Shown in pieces: positions 8,233-16,725 of a stretch of DNA of 30,896 nt. Numbering within the stretch: the first letter of the stretch is position 1; every line of letters starts with the position of its first letter. Position numbers and translations under genes: made by a program. The DNA lies in assembly GCA_964354265.1 (NCBI GenBank), contig CAYGYY010000020.1:1-30896 (forward strand), written 5' to 3'. Origin of the DNA: Fen731 sp964354265 (GTDB lineage Bacteria; Actinomycetota; Humimicrobiia; Humimicrobiales; Humimicrobiaceae). Under the pieces are notes generated by a model. It ran no database searches. It saw nothing but the letters and a program-made list of their open reading frames with translations, and was not told the origin of the DNA.

Positions 8233-9723
8233 ATGCCCCAGGACTTGATTCTTGAAATGAAAGGTATATATAAGTCCTTCCCTGGCGTCAAAGTCTTTGA
8301 TGGTTTTGATTTTGACCTCCGGAAGGGAGAAATTCATTGTATTTGTGGGGAAAATGGCGCCGGAAAGTCTACACTTATAAAGATACTGTCCGGAGCTTAT
8401 ACGCCAGATAGCGGTGAGATCTATTTTGACGGGAAAAAAACTGATATTATAAATCCCCGTGTTGCAATGCAGACAGGCATACAGACCATCTACCAGGAGC
8501 ATACCCTTTTTCCATTGCTCAGTGTTTATGAAAACCTGTATACGGGAAATGAACTGGAGAAAGGTATAATCCTTAATAAGGCAACCATGGTTTCCAAATC
8601 AAAGGAAATACTGGAATACCTGCATTCGGATATATCCCCCTACGACATTGTGGGGCGCCTTGGCAGCGGGGGGCAGAAAACTGTTGAAATAGCCAGGGGT
8701 TTGCTGCAGGAATCCAGGGTAATAATACTTGACGAGCCGACTTCATCATTTTCGCAGACTGAAATAACCCATTTACTTAATATCCTGAAAAAGCTCGCGC
8801 AAAGCGGACTGAGTATCATTTATATTTCCCATCATATTGAAGAAGTATTTAAAATTGCAGACAGGGTCACAATCATCCGGGATGGCCTGAAAATCAGTAC
8901 ATATGACTTAAAAGATTTAACTGAGCAGCAACTTATAATAGACATGGTGGGACGGGATGTTTCATTATTCTACCAGCGCCAGAAAGCTGAGATAGGGGAA
9001 GTAGTCTTTGAGGCAAAAAACCTGAGCGGCAATGGAGTGGGAGATGCTTCTTTCACTGTACGAAGAGGCGAATTGATCGGTATTGCAGGAATGGTCGGTT
9101 CAGGCAGAACCGAGCTTGCAGAGATTTTATTCGGGTATAAAAGGACCACTTCAGGTGAGATTAGCATAAAAGGTAAAAAAACTAATGTCAAGACGCCATT
9201 AAATGCAATATCAAATAAAATGTGCTTTATAACTGAGGACAGGCAGGCAACAGGATTATTCCTTAAACATGCAATGGATAAAAATATTCCTATAGCAAGT
9301 TATTCGCAAACGCCAGGCCCCTTTGCAATGCCGGGTAATGATGTGAAACTTACCCAGAAATATATCGATCTACTGAATATTAATACACCAAGCGTATTCC
9401 AGCTGGTCATGTTTCTGTCCGGCGGAAATCAGCAGAAAGTAGTTCTGGGCAAATGGTTTGCTACAGATGCTGATATATTTATTTTTGATGAACCAACCCG
9501 GGGCATAGATGTCGGTGCAAAGGAAGAAATATATAAAATCATGGTCGAGCTTTTGCAGGCCGGAAAAGCCATAATAATGGTTTCTTCTGATATGCCCGAG
9601 TTAATTGCAATGAGCGATAAAGTAATGGTTATGCGGGAAGGAAGTATGGTTGCGGAATTATATAAAGATGAGATAAATGAAGAAAATATTCTTAAATATT
9701 CGATTGGGGGGAGCATGAGATGA
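8233..9723 (+). CDS. Sugar ABC transporter ATP-binding protein (RbsA/MglA type, two ATPase domains)
   Basis: This 496-residue protein has two fused ABC ATPase domains, as in carbohydrate-uptake CUT2 transporters. Domain 1 has Walker A GENGAGKST (about 39-47), signature LGSGGQK (143-149) and Walker B VIILDEPT (163-170). Domain 2 has a degenerate Walker A, GMVGSGRTE (about 285-293), signature LSGGNQQK (about 394-401) and Walker B IFIFDEPTRG (about 414-423). The weaker second Walker A, with Arg in place of Lys, is normal for RbsA. The first signature has a second Gly-Ser in place of the usual Leu-Ser-Gly. A near-perfect AGGAGG ribosome site precedes the ATG. The next gene, the permease, overlaps its stop by ATGA, so the two are translationally coupled. 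Confidence 0.95.
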   Translation: MPQDLILEMKGIYKSFPGVKVFDGFDFDLRKGEIHCICGENGAGKSTLIKILSGAYTPDSGEIYFDGKKTDIINPRVAMQTGIQTIYQEHTLFPLLSVYENLYTGNELEKGIILNKATMVSKSKEILEYLHSDISPYDIVGRLGSGGQKTVEIARGLLQESRVIILDEPTSSFSQTEITHLLNILKKLAQSGLSIIYISHHIEEVFKIADRVTIIRDGLKISTYDLKDLTEQQLIIDMVGRDVSLFYQRQKAEIGEVVFEAKNLSGNGVGDASFTVRRGELIGIAGMVGSGRTELAEILFGYKRTTSGEISIKGKKTNVKTPLNAISNKMCFITEDRQATGLFLKHAMDKNIPIASYSQTPGPFAMPGNDVKLTQKYIDLLNINTPSVFQLVMFLSGGNQQKVVLGKWFATDADIFIFDEPTRGIDVGAKEEIYKIMVELLQAGKAIIMVSSDMPELIAMSDKVMVMREGSMVAELYKDEINEENILKYSIGGSMR

Positions 9724-10760
9724 GATCTAATAATTCACTGAAAAGAGTCAGCAGGAGTGAAAATCTATCGATTTTCCTTGTGCTGCTTATAATTATTGCC
9801 GCAGTGATTCTTGTGGAGTTTTTCCTGGTAAGGAGTATGGATATCACTAAAGTAGCATTTGTCAAACCTATGAATATAGCAAACGTCCTGCTGCAGGTGT
9901 CAATAACAGGCATACTTGCCCTCAGCATGACCCTGATTATGATTTCTGGAGGCATTGATCTTTCTATAGGGCAGATGATGTGCTTTCTTGGTACAGGCAT
10001 GGCCTTCCTGATTAAAACAGCCGGTTGGAATGAATGGGGAGTCGCAGCTCTTACACTGATAGTTGCAATAGGTTTCCAGCTTATAATGGGTCTAATAATC
10101 TCGCGCACAAAAATCGAAGCTTTTATAGTATCCCTTGGATTCTTAAGCATATATAAAGGTTTTACATATCTTATTACAAACGGAAGGGAGATAACTATCG
10201 AGGGAAGGTTTACATTCCTTGGAAAGACTTATCTTAACATAACCCCGGCTTTCAGGATAGCTTTCCCGGTAATAATGTGGATTGCCCTTACTGTAATTGT
10301 CTGGTTTCTCCTGAAATATACAAAGTTTGGCAGGAGAGTATATGCAGTCGGTGGAAATGAAAACGCTGCATATCTTGCAGGTATAAATGTAAAAAACTTT
10401 AAGTTGTTGCTTTATGGCATCAACGGATTGTTCATTGCACTGGCAACAATGGCTCAGCTGTCTCGGCTGGGTACCGGGAATCCGCTGATGGGTGAAGGCA
10501 AGGAGATAGAGGTCATTGCGGCAGTAGTTGTCGGCGGCACGGCGCTTGCCGGGGGGAAAGGAAATGCCTGGGGCACCTTTATCGGTGTATTGATGCTGGG
10601 CATTATTTCAAATGCCCTTAATATTATCGGTGTCAATCCGCACTGGCAATACGTTACAAGGGGAGCGCTTATTATTCTTGCTGTGTCCCTTACATATATA
10701 AGTAGTCAAAGGGCTGCTTCTGTTTCACTGAATGAAAGAGAAAGAAGGCCTTTAATATAA
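9720..10760 (+). CDS. Sugar ABC transporter permease (RbsC type)
   Basis: This 346-residue hydrophobic protein belongs to the BPD_transp_2 family with about ten membrane helices. Characteristic CUT2 permease motifs are SMTLIMISGGIDLSIG (about residues 76-91), FGRRVYAVGGNENAAYLAGI (about 202-221) and AAVVVGGTALAGGKG (about 265-279). It forms the membrane channel for the importer encoded with the upstream double ATPase and the downstream binding protein. The start overlaps the ATPase stop codon (ATGA). A short hairpin separates it from the binding-protein gene. Ribose, xylose, allose, autoinducer-2 and inositol permeases all look like this, so the ligand cannot be assigned. Confidence 0.94.
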   Translation: MRSNNSLKRVSRSENLSIFLVLLIIIAAVILVEFFLVRSMDITKVAFVKPMNIANVLLQVSITGILALSMTLIMISGGIDLSIGQMMCFLGTGMAFLIKTAGWNEWGVAALTLIVAIGFQLIMGLIISRTKIEAFIVSLGFLSIYKGFTYLITNGREITIEGRFTFLGKTYLNITPAFRIAFPVIMWIALTVIVWFLLKYTKFGRRVYAVGGNENAAYLAGINVKNFKLLLYGINGLFIALATMAQLSRLGTGNPLMGEGKEIEVIAAVVVGGTALAGGKGNAWGTFIGVLMLGIISNALNIIGVNPHWQYVTRGALIILAVSLTYISSQRAASVSLNERERRPLI

Positions 10761-10763
10761 AAA

Positions 10764-10783
10764 TACATCATTATGTTGATGTA
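10764..10783 (+). other. Intercistronic hairpin between permease and binding-protein genes
   Basis: TACATCA and TGATGTA form a 7-bp perfect inverted repeat with a six-base loop, three bases after the permease stop. There is no U-tract. Hairpins here are common in ABC operons, where they stabilise the downstream binding-protein message so that more binding protein than permease is made; that role is inferred. Confidence 0.5.
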
Positions 10784-10831
10784 GTAAACCCTGCTAGAGG
10801 TAAATATCAATAAAATAGGAGGAAAAAAAAG

Positions 10832-12013
10832 ATGTTAAAAAAGCTAATTATAGGTTTAATCTGTATAGCTATTCTAGGATCAATAGGTTTTGGTTGTGCA
10901 ACAACTGAGACTGCTGAAACTACAGCTGCCCCTGAAACTACAGCCGCCCCTGAAACTACAGCCGCTGCTGAAGAAACTACAGCCGCTGCTGAAGAAACTA
11001 CAGCCGCTGCTGAAGTAGATCTTACAGGAAAACAGATCGGCTTTGTAAATGCAGGCCCGGATGATTATTATGCTCAGTTCGGAAACACATTTAAAGCTAT
11101 GGCAGAATCATATGGAATGGTAGTCACAGAACTTAACTCTGACTACAAACCGGAGAAAGAACTTGCAAATGTGCAGGATCTTATTGCAAAAGGTGTAGAA
11201 GCAATAGCAGTTATAACTGCTGGCGCTGCTGGTAGCGCAGCTTCAATCCAGGCTGCAGGCGAAGCCGGCGTGCCGATTTTCTTTATTGCCGGCAAACCGG
11301 AACTTCCGGAAGGATACGATCTGACAGGCCACGTTACTGATAACTTCGTAATCATGGGCTATTCGCTTGGCCAGTGGGTAACACAGAATTATCCAAAAGA
11401 GACAAAATCAGTACAAATCCCCGGCTTTCTTGGGCAGGGTCCTGCTGAAGGCCAAATCGTTGGCTGGAACCTGGCACTTGAAGAAGCAGGTTGGGAAGAA
11501 TCATTCATGACAAAGAGCTCTGAATGGCAAAGAACCCTTGCTATACCTATCACCCAGGATCTTGTAGCATCAGGCAGGGAATTTGATTTGATAAGCGCTT
11601 GCAACGAAGAGACAGCATTTGGTGTTATCCAGGCACTCGAAGAAGCAAACGTTACAGACAAAGTCCTTGTTTCTTATAACGGAAAAGAAGAAGGTTGGGA
11701 ATTGCTGAAGAATGGTAAAATGGTAGCAACCTCTCCAAATCCGCCATCCTTGAATGCAGACCTCTGCGTACAGCAGATCGTCCGTCATCTTACAGGCGAG
11801 CCGTTCCTGCAGTATCTGCAGATCATGCCATGGGCTGTTATGACAAAGGATAATGTCGACCAGGCTATTCCATGGATTACTGAAGATTACCTGGCTGGAC
11901 GTGCAGCAAATAATTTCCAGTGGGATCTTGCATTCTATGAGGAATCATATCAAGAAAACGAGGCAATGTTTGCAGAATTTGATGCAAAATTAGCTGAATA
12001 CCTGGCACAATAA
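10832..12013 (+). CDS. Sugar ABC transporter substrate-binding lipoprotein (RbsB-like)
   Basis: This 393-residue protein begins with a lipoprotein-type signal (MLKKLIIGLICIAILG, then GFGC with Cys22). A low-complexity Thr/Glu/Ala/Pro linker (about residues 24-65) follows, then a periplasmic-binding-protein type 1 domain starting KQIGFVNAGPDDYYAQFGNT. Repeats such as ETTAAP and EETTAAA encode the linker. This lipid-anchored, repeat-linked design suits a cell-surface binding protein in an organism without a classical periplasm. The lipobox has Gly at -3 and Phe at -2, less standard than LxGC. The ATG has an excellent AGGAGG site. The ligand is likely the same sugar-like compound handled by the island. 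A perfect 15-bp inverted repeat follows 81 bases downstream. Confidence 0.93.
   Translation: MLKKLIIGLICIAILGSIGFGCATTETAETTAAPETTAAPETTAAAEETTAAAEETTAAAEVDLTGKQIGFVNAGPDDYYAQFGNTFKAMAESYGMVVTELNSDYKPEKELANVQDLIAKGVEAIAVITAGAAGSAASIQAAGEAGVPIFFIAGKPELPEGYDLTGHVTDNFVIMGYSLGQWVTQNYPKETKSVQIPGFLGQGPAEGQIVGWNLALEEAGWEESFMTKSSEWQRTLAIPITQDLVASGREFDLISACNEETAFGVIQALEEANVTDKVLVSYNGKEEGWELLKNGKMVATSPNPPSLNADLCVQQIVRHLTGEPFLQYLQIMPWAVMTKDNVDQAIPWITEDYLAGRAANNFQWDLAFYEESYQENEAMFAEFDAKLAEYLAQ
10916..11014 (+). repeat. In-frame tandem repeats encoding the binding-protein linker
   Basis: There are five head-to-tail units: two of 18 bp (GAAACTACAGCYGCCCCT) and three of 21 bp (GAAACTACAGCCGCTGCTGA plus A). 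Units 3 to 5 are identical, and unit 2 differs from unit 1 by one base. All units are multiples of three, so copy-number change would lengthen or shorten the linker without a frameshift. Confidence 0.9.
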
Positions 12014-12094
12014 CTTAAATAAAACACAATCGTTCTGCTAGCAGGGGACGAATCAGGTAAGTTATTACTATTAGCCAGATAGTAACGAGTTGTT

Positions 12095-12125
12095 GTATAG
12101 CCTGCAGGATTCCTGCAGGCTATAC
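12095..12125 (+). terminator. Perfect inverted repeat after the ABC operon, likely terminator
   Basis: GTATAGCCTGCAGGA is followed after one base by its exact reverse complement, giving a 15-bp dyad (about 13 bp stem with a small loop). It lies 81 bases beyond the binding-protein stop. No strong U-tract follows, so termination may be inefficient or the element may protect the 3' end. The 384-base gap 12014-12397 otherwise holds only AT-rich DNA with no gene that can be supported. Confidence 0.6.
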
Positions 12126-12397
12126 TGTCTAAAACCGGTTTATTAAGTAAGGTAAATGGCATAAATTCTACTGAAACAGTAAAACCCATTGAAAAGTAAA
12201 GAAGTATAGAAACTGGAATGTCACTGAAAAGGTGACGAAGGTAATTTTTTAAAAATATTAATTAGAAATATTTAAGCATCCCAGGAAAAATCATCTGGAT
12301 AGATTTTTAATATAATTAAAAGAAGATGGAATTTAAAGAAGTCCATATTAGTAAAAAATAATAAAATAATAAATAAGAATAAGTAAGGGAGGAAAAA

Positions 12398-13240
12398 ATG
12401 AAAATCGGGGTATTTCTTTTAATTAAACCTTTTGCAAGCGTGGAAGAACAGTTGAAAATTGCAAAAGAGATGGGCTTTACAGCTGCTGATATTACCGATA
12501 CAAACGCAGGCGGCAGCATGCTTGGAACTGCAGGTTTCAGCCCTACAGTCAGTATCGATGATAATCCATTTGACGTTAAGAGGCTTTTTGACAAGTATGG
12601 AATGAAGATAGCTACAGTCTGCGCACATGGCAACCTTATTGACCCCCCAAAACCAAGCAGGTATGGCACCGCTGAAATAATGAAAGCCGTTAAAATGGCT
12701 GCAGCCATGGGTGTAAAAGATGTAATTACAACAGATAGCGAACCGGTTACGGAGTGGGGCGAAAAGCTTACCTTTGAGCAGGCAACATTAGTAATATCTG
12801 AAAAGCTATATGAGCCCGTAAGAATGGCACACGACTATGGAGTAAGGATATTGCTGGAAAATCATGGGCCTATAACAGATACGCCGGAAGGATTAAAAAG
12901 GATATTTGAACTTCTGGACAACCATCCAGCCCTCGGAATGAATCTTGATACCGGCAACAGCTGGCTTGGAGGCTCGGATCCTGTTGAAATTGCCAAAATG
13001 TTTAAAGACAAGATACACCATATACACTGGAAAGACCTTGGAGAAGAGTGGCTGCCAATGAGGGGAAAGCAATTTGGAACAGGTTTTTCAACGATTGCAA
13101 TGGGTGATGGAATAATAGACATCAAAGGCATCTGTGACGTTCTTAAGGGCCAGGATATTGAATATTCTACTCTTGAAATAGTCGGGGGTCCTGAAAACTT
13201 TGCAAAAAGTGTGAAATTCCTGAAATCCTGCGGTCTGTAA
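12398..13240 (+). CDS. Sugar phosphate isomerase/epimerase (xylose isomerase-like TIM barrel) 3
   Basis: This is a 280-residue TIM barrel of the same superfamily as the genes at 4714 and 5847. Predicted metal/catalytic residues are Glu154 (LLENHGP), Asp184 (MNLDTGN), His210 (HHIHWKD) and Glu260 (TLEIVGG). The ENHG and NxDTGN motifs are shared with the 5847 enzyme, suggesting a common ancestor or related substrate. The start is well supported by GGGAGG eight bases upstream. It opens the second, longer gene run of the island, 384 bases after the ABC importer, and is followed by a 201-base gap before the MtaA-like gene. The reaction is unknown. Confidence 0.88.
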   Translation: MKIGVFLLIKPFASVEEQLKIAKEMGFTAADITDTNAGGSMLGTAGFSPTVSIDDNPFDVKRLFDKYGMKIATVCAHGNLIDPPKPSRYGTAEIMKAVKMAAAMGVKDVITTDSEPVTEWGEKLTFEQATLVISEKLYEPVRMAHDYGVRILLENHGPITDTPEGLKRIFELLDNHPALGMNLDTGNSWLGGSDPVEIAKMFKDKIHHIHWKDLGEEWLPMRGKQFGTGFSTIAMGDGIIDIKGICDVLKGQDIEYSTLEIVGGPENFAKSVKFLKSCGL

Positions 13241-13441
13241 TACCGGCATTTTTTTAGGTGCTATAAAAAATCATTTAAAAGAAATGGCGCCGATTTTTAA
13301 TTCGGGAAGTTCCACATTAAAACTAATCTGCGCCAGTGTTCACATGTAATGCGGTTATTGCGGTTATTGATGCCATTGATTAAACCTGGAAGGTCATAAC
13401 CCTGGAAAAGATTATATATAAGCGGAAAGGAAACTGCATCA

Positions 13442-14473
13442 ATGTCAAAAATCAATAATATTCTGACGCCCCGCCAGAGGGTATTCAGGCGTCTAAATGG
13501 CGAGGCTGTAGATAAAATACCTAACCTGAATATACTGATGACTTTTGCTGCAAAGTTCATAAACATCCCTTATAAAAAATATGTTACAGACCACAGGTAT
13601 CTTGCTGATGGGAATATTGCATGCTGTGAAGAATTTGGGATAGATATGGTAAGCGCAATTTCTGATCCGTTCAGGGAAGCTCATGGTTTTGGCGCAAATA
13701 TAATATTTCCTGAAGATGACGTTCCGAAGTGCAGTGATTTCCTGATAAAGAATTACACTGATGTGGAAAAGCTTAAAGTAACCGGACCCCTCAAATCTGA
13801 AAGGATGCTGGACAGGATAATGGCAATAAGGCTTTATAAACAAAAGTTGGGTGAGAAATATCCTGTATTAGGATGGGTTGAGGGGGCGCTTGCTGAAGCT
13901 GCAGACTTAAGGGGTGTTGCAGGACTGATGACAGATATTTATGATGCCCCTGATTTTACAAAAAAACTCCTGGAAATCTGTACGCTTCAGGCTATATCCT
14001 TCCTGGATGCCCAGGTTGATGCCGGAGCAGACTTCATTGGAATAGGCGATGCAGTGGCTTCCCTTGTAGGCCCCGGTATTTACAGGGATCTGGTACTGCC
14101 CTATGAAAAGAGGATAATAGATGCGGTTCATGAAAAAGGGGCAAAAGCCAAACTGCATATATGCGGTAATATATCTTCACTTCTTGACCTTCTTCCTCTT
14201 ACCGGAGCGGATATTATAGACATTGACTGGATGGTGGACTTCAGGGCTGCAAATGAGATTTTTAAAGACAAGTGCAGTGCATGCGGAAATTTTGACCCTG
14301 TAAAAATACTGCTTAACGGAGGCCCTGACTCTGTGCGGGAAGCTGTAGTATCATGCATAAATGATGGAAATGAAACGGCTTTTATTGCAGCAGGTTGTGA
14401 AGTGCCGAAAATGACTCCCCTGGAGAACCTTGCCGCTGTAGATAAAGCAATAAAAACAGCAGTAAAAGAATAA
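13442..14473 (+). CDS. MtaA-like member of the uroporphyrinogen decarboxylase superfamily (corrinoid methyltransferase-like)
   Basis: This 343-residue protein has the UroD/MtaA TIM-barrel pattern: TPRQRVFRRLNG at the N-terminus, ADFIGIGDAVASLVGP (about 196-211), KLHICGN (about 237-243) and AAGCEVP (about 316-322). His239, Cys241 and Cys319 reproduce the zinc site of methylcobamide:coenzyme M methyltransferases (H-x-C, then a Cys 77-78 residues later). The Arg/Asp-rich N-terminal substrate loop of true UroD (HemE) is not seen. No corrinoid-binding protein, MtaB/MttB-type methyltransferase or heme gene is nearby, so a role in heme synthesis is unlikely. It may move a methyl group, or catalyse a related zinc/thiol reaction, on a sugar-derived compound. 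The start has GGAAAGGAA about twelve bases upstream. Confidence 0.82.
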   Translation: MSKINNILTPRQRVFRRLNGEAVDKIPNLNILMTFAAKFINIPYKKYVTDHRYLADGNIACCEEFGIDMVSAISDPFREAHGFGANIIFPEDDVPKCSDFLIKNYTDVEKLKVTGPLKSERMLDRIMAIRLYKQKLGEKYPVLGWVEGALAEAADLRGVAGLMTDIYDAPDFTKKLLEICTLQAISFLDAQVDAGADFIGIGDAVASLVGPGIYRDLVLPYEKRIIDAVHEKGAKAKLHICGNISSLLDLLPLTGADIIDIDWMVDFRAANEIFKDKCSACGNFDPVKILLNGGPDSVREAVVSCINDGNETAFIAAGCEVPKMTPLENLAAVDKAIKTAVKE

Positions 14474-14537
14474 AGGATGAACACGGGATAATAATTAATA
14501 GATTTTTAACTGTAAATTAATATATGAGAGGTAAATA

Positions 14538-15743
14538 ATGTCAGAAGAAAAAAAAGTGGGATTTATTGCAATGGCATCATCAGAGAAGACAATAGGAGAG
14601 ATTCCGGAGATAGGAATTGGAATGATAGGCCACGCTTTCATGGGTAAAGCGCACTCTAATGGCTGGAAACAAATGCCTTATATTTTCTGGCCGCCTGCAG
14701 CTATCCCAAGGCTTGTAAAGATCTGCGGCATACCCCGGTCCGAAGTGGCGGAGGCAGCGCGAAGGTTCGGTTATGAAGAATACACTACTGACTGGAAAGA
14801 GTTAATAAGCGATGACAGGATAAAAATAGTTGATAACGGAACCCCGAATAGCCTGCATTCGGAACCCTGCATTGCAGCGGCAAAGGCAGGGAAAAATGTA
14901 ATTTCCGAAAAACCGCTGGGAAGAAATGCCGCTGAGGCCAAAGAAATGCGGGATGCTGTAAAGAAATATAATGTTGTTAACCTGTGTAATTTTAACTATC
15001 GCATGGTCCCTGCAATTGTACTTGCAAGAAACCTTATTGATGAAGGAAGGCTCGGAAAGATATATCACTTCAGGGCAAAATATTTGCAGGAGTGGATAAT
15101 GGATCCCGATTTTCCGCTTGTCTGGAGGCAGAAAAAAGCTCTTGCTGGAAGCGGAGCGCTGGGAGACCTTGGAGCCCATATAATAGATCTTGCAAGATTT
15201 TTGTGCGGTGAACCAGATTCTGTTATGGCAGTAACGCGGACATTCATTGAAGAAAGGTATGATGAAACAACAAAGAAAAAAGAAAAAGTGGATGTAGATG
15301 ACGCTTTTGCATCTGTATTTGAATTTAAAAATGGCGCAATTGGAACAATCGAAGCATCAAGGTTTGCAGCAGGCAGGAAGAACTCAAACGTGATTGAAAT
15401 AAATGGTGAAAAGGGAAGTATATGGTGGGACCTTGAAAACATGAATAATCTGCATGTTTACTGGGTTGACGATGATCCTTCCAGCACAAGAGGATTTCAT
15501 AATGTGAGCGTGACAGAATCTTACCACCCCTATTATGATAAGTGGTGGCCGCACGGTCACATAATAGGCTGGGAGAATACTTTTGTACACACTGCCCTTA
15601 ATATGGTTAATGCAGTAGCTGCCGGCAAACCTCTTGAACCATATGTTGCCACATTTGAGGATGGATACAGGAATGCCGTAATTTGTGATGCAATCCTTAA
15701 GTCTGCCGAAACAGGTAAAAAAGAACCCTGTATTTTTGAGTAA
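14538..15743 (+). CDS. Gfo/Idh/MocA-family NAD(P)-dependent sugar dehydrogenase
   Basis: This 401-residue oxidoreductase has an N-terminal Rossmann fold with GIGMIGHAFMGKAHSNGW (about residues 26-43), the EKPLG motif at 124-128, NYRMVPAI near 168-175 and LGDLGAHIID (about 214-223), carrying the His/Asp typical of the C-terminal catalytic domain. The family oxidises or reduces a sugar hydroxyl/keto group, often C3 of a glycoside or the ring of an inositol. About 20 extra residues precede the Rossmann motif; a GAGAGG site upstream supports the long start. It sits between the MtaA-like protein and a ketose-3-epimerase-like protein. Together with the TIM barrels it resembles loci that oxidise a sugar first and then rearrange or eliminate. 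The substrate is not known. Confidence 0.9.
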   Translation: MSEEKKVGFIAMASSEKTIGEIPEIGIGMIGHAFMGKAHSNGWKQMPYIFWPPAAIPRLVKICGIPRSEVAEAARRFGYEEYTTDWKELISDDRIKIVDNGTPNSLHSEPCIAAAKAGKNVISEKPLGRNAAEAKEMRDAVKKYNVVNLCNFNYRMVPAIVLARNLIDEGRLGKIYHFRAKYLQEWIMDPDFPLVWRQKKALAGSGALGDLGAHIIDLARFLCGEPDSVMAVTRTFIEERYDETTKKKEKVDVDDAFASVFEFKNGAIGTIEASRFAAGRKNSNVIEINGEKGSIWWDLENMNNLHVYWVDDDPSSTRGFHNVSVTESYHPYYDKWWPHGHIIGWENTFVHTALNMVNAVAAGKPLEPYVATFEDGYRNAVICDAILKSAETGKKEPCIFE

Positions 15744-15786
15744 TTATATGGAGAGATTATTATTATTAATTCATTGGAGGTTGTAA

Positions 15787-16638
15787 ATGAAATTTGGCAT
15801 AAATACCCTGCTTTATACAGGTACGTATACAGATGAACATGTAAAGGAGCTTACCAAAAAATTCAGGGAAATGGGTTTTGACGGAGTGGAGGTTGCGCTT
15901 GAGAAAAAGGGGGACCTTGATTACAAAAAAACACTGAAGATTTTTAAAGATAATGGGCTACTCTGTTCATCGATATGCGGGTTGTTTGGTGAAAACAGGG
16001 ATATCAGGGGGCCAAATAAAGAATACATAGAGGGAGGGCTTTCTTATATTAAAGATTGCCTTGAAGCCTGCTCTGAGCTTGAGTGCAGTGTCCTTGCAGG
16101 GCCGGTTTATTCAGCTGTCGGCCGCGCAAACCTGGTGCCTGAAAAGGATAGGAAAATTCAGTGGGATACAGTTACAGAAAACCTGGGCAAAGCCTGCGCC
16201 TGGGCTGAGAAGTATGGCGTGGTTATAGCTATTGAACCCTTGAACAGGTTTGAAACTGATTTTATCAATATTTGTAAAGATGCTGTAAGGATGGTAAAGG
16301 ATGTCGGGAGTGAATGCTTGAAAATCCATCTCGATTCATTTCATATGAATATTGAAGAAAAAAATTCTGCTATGGCAGTACTGGATGCAGGAAAACTTCT
16401 ATATCTTTTCCATGCAAGCGAAAACGACAGGGGAGCTGCAGGTACGGGACAGGTCCAGTGGAAAGCAATAGCAGATGCCCTGCGGCGTATCAATTATGAC
16501 AAATGGGTGGTAATTGAATCTTTTACGCCTGAAAATAAAGTCATTGCAAAAGCTGCATCAATCTGGAGGGAAACAGAAGAAAGCAATTTTGTGCTTGCTG
16601 AAAAGGGGTTAAAGTTTCTTAAAGGATTATTCTGTTAA
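15787..16638 (+). CDS. D-psicose/D-tagatose 3-epimerase-like ketose epimerase
   Basis: This 283-residue TIM barrel is the best-defined isomerase of the island. Glu150, Glu156, Asp183, His186, His209, Arg215 and Glu244 fall at exactly the positions recalled for Agrobacterium D-psicose 3-epimerase (metal ligands Glu150, Asp183, His209 and Glu244; substrate residues Glu156, His186 and Arg215). The motifs are IEPLNRFE, HLDSFHMN, HASENDRG and VIESF. Family enzymes epimerise C3 of free ketoses using Mn2+ or Co2+. This assigns the reaction class with good confidence. The sugar itself (psicose, tagatose, xylulose/ribulose and so on) is open. Ribosome site GGAGG lies six bases before the ATG. Confidence 0.88.
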   Translation: MKFGINTLLYTGTYTDEHVKELTKKFREMGFDGVEVALEKKGDLDYKKTLKIFKDNGLLCSSICGLFGENRDIRGPNKEYIEGGLSYIKDCLEACSELECSVLAGPVYSAVGRANLVPEKDRKIQWDTVTENLGKACAWAEKYGVVIAIEPLNRFETDFINICKDAVRMVKDVGSECLKIHLDSFHMNIEEKNSAMAVLDAGKLLYLFHASENDRGAAGTGQVQWKAIADALRRINYDKWVVIESFTPENKVIAKAASIWRETEESNFVLAEKGLKFLKGLFC

Positions 16639-16725
16639 TGTTAATTAAGAAAAATAAAAAGGCATAATCAGGATTTATTGATTATTTATAAATTATTTAT
16701 TCAGGATATTTTTTTGGAGGTAAAT

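Noticed and set aside
11950..12189. A 79-residue minus-strand open frame over the binding-protein stop codon
   Set aside because: It lies mostly across a confirmed gene end, has no ribosome site and its sequence is of the low-complexity antisense type.
13442..14473. HemE (uroporphyrinogen decarboxylase) in heme biosynthesis
   Set aside because: The zinc-type HxC plus Cys motif is MtaA-like, the neighbours are sugar genes, and no other tetrapyrrole gene is nearby.
16678..16725. Longer N-terminus for the PMI-like protein
   Set aside because: The extra 16 codons are AT-rich and contain the ribosome site TTGGAGG of the ATG at 16726.
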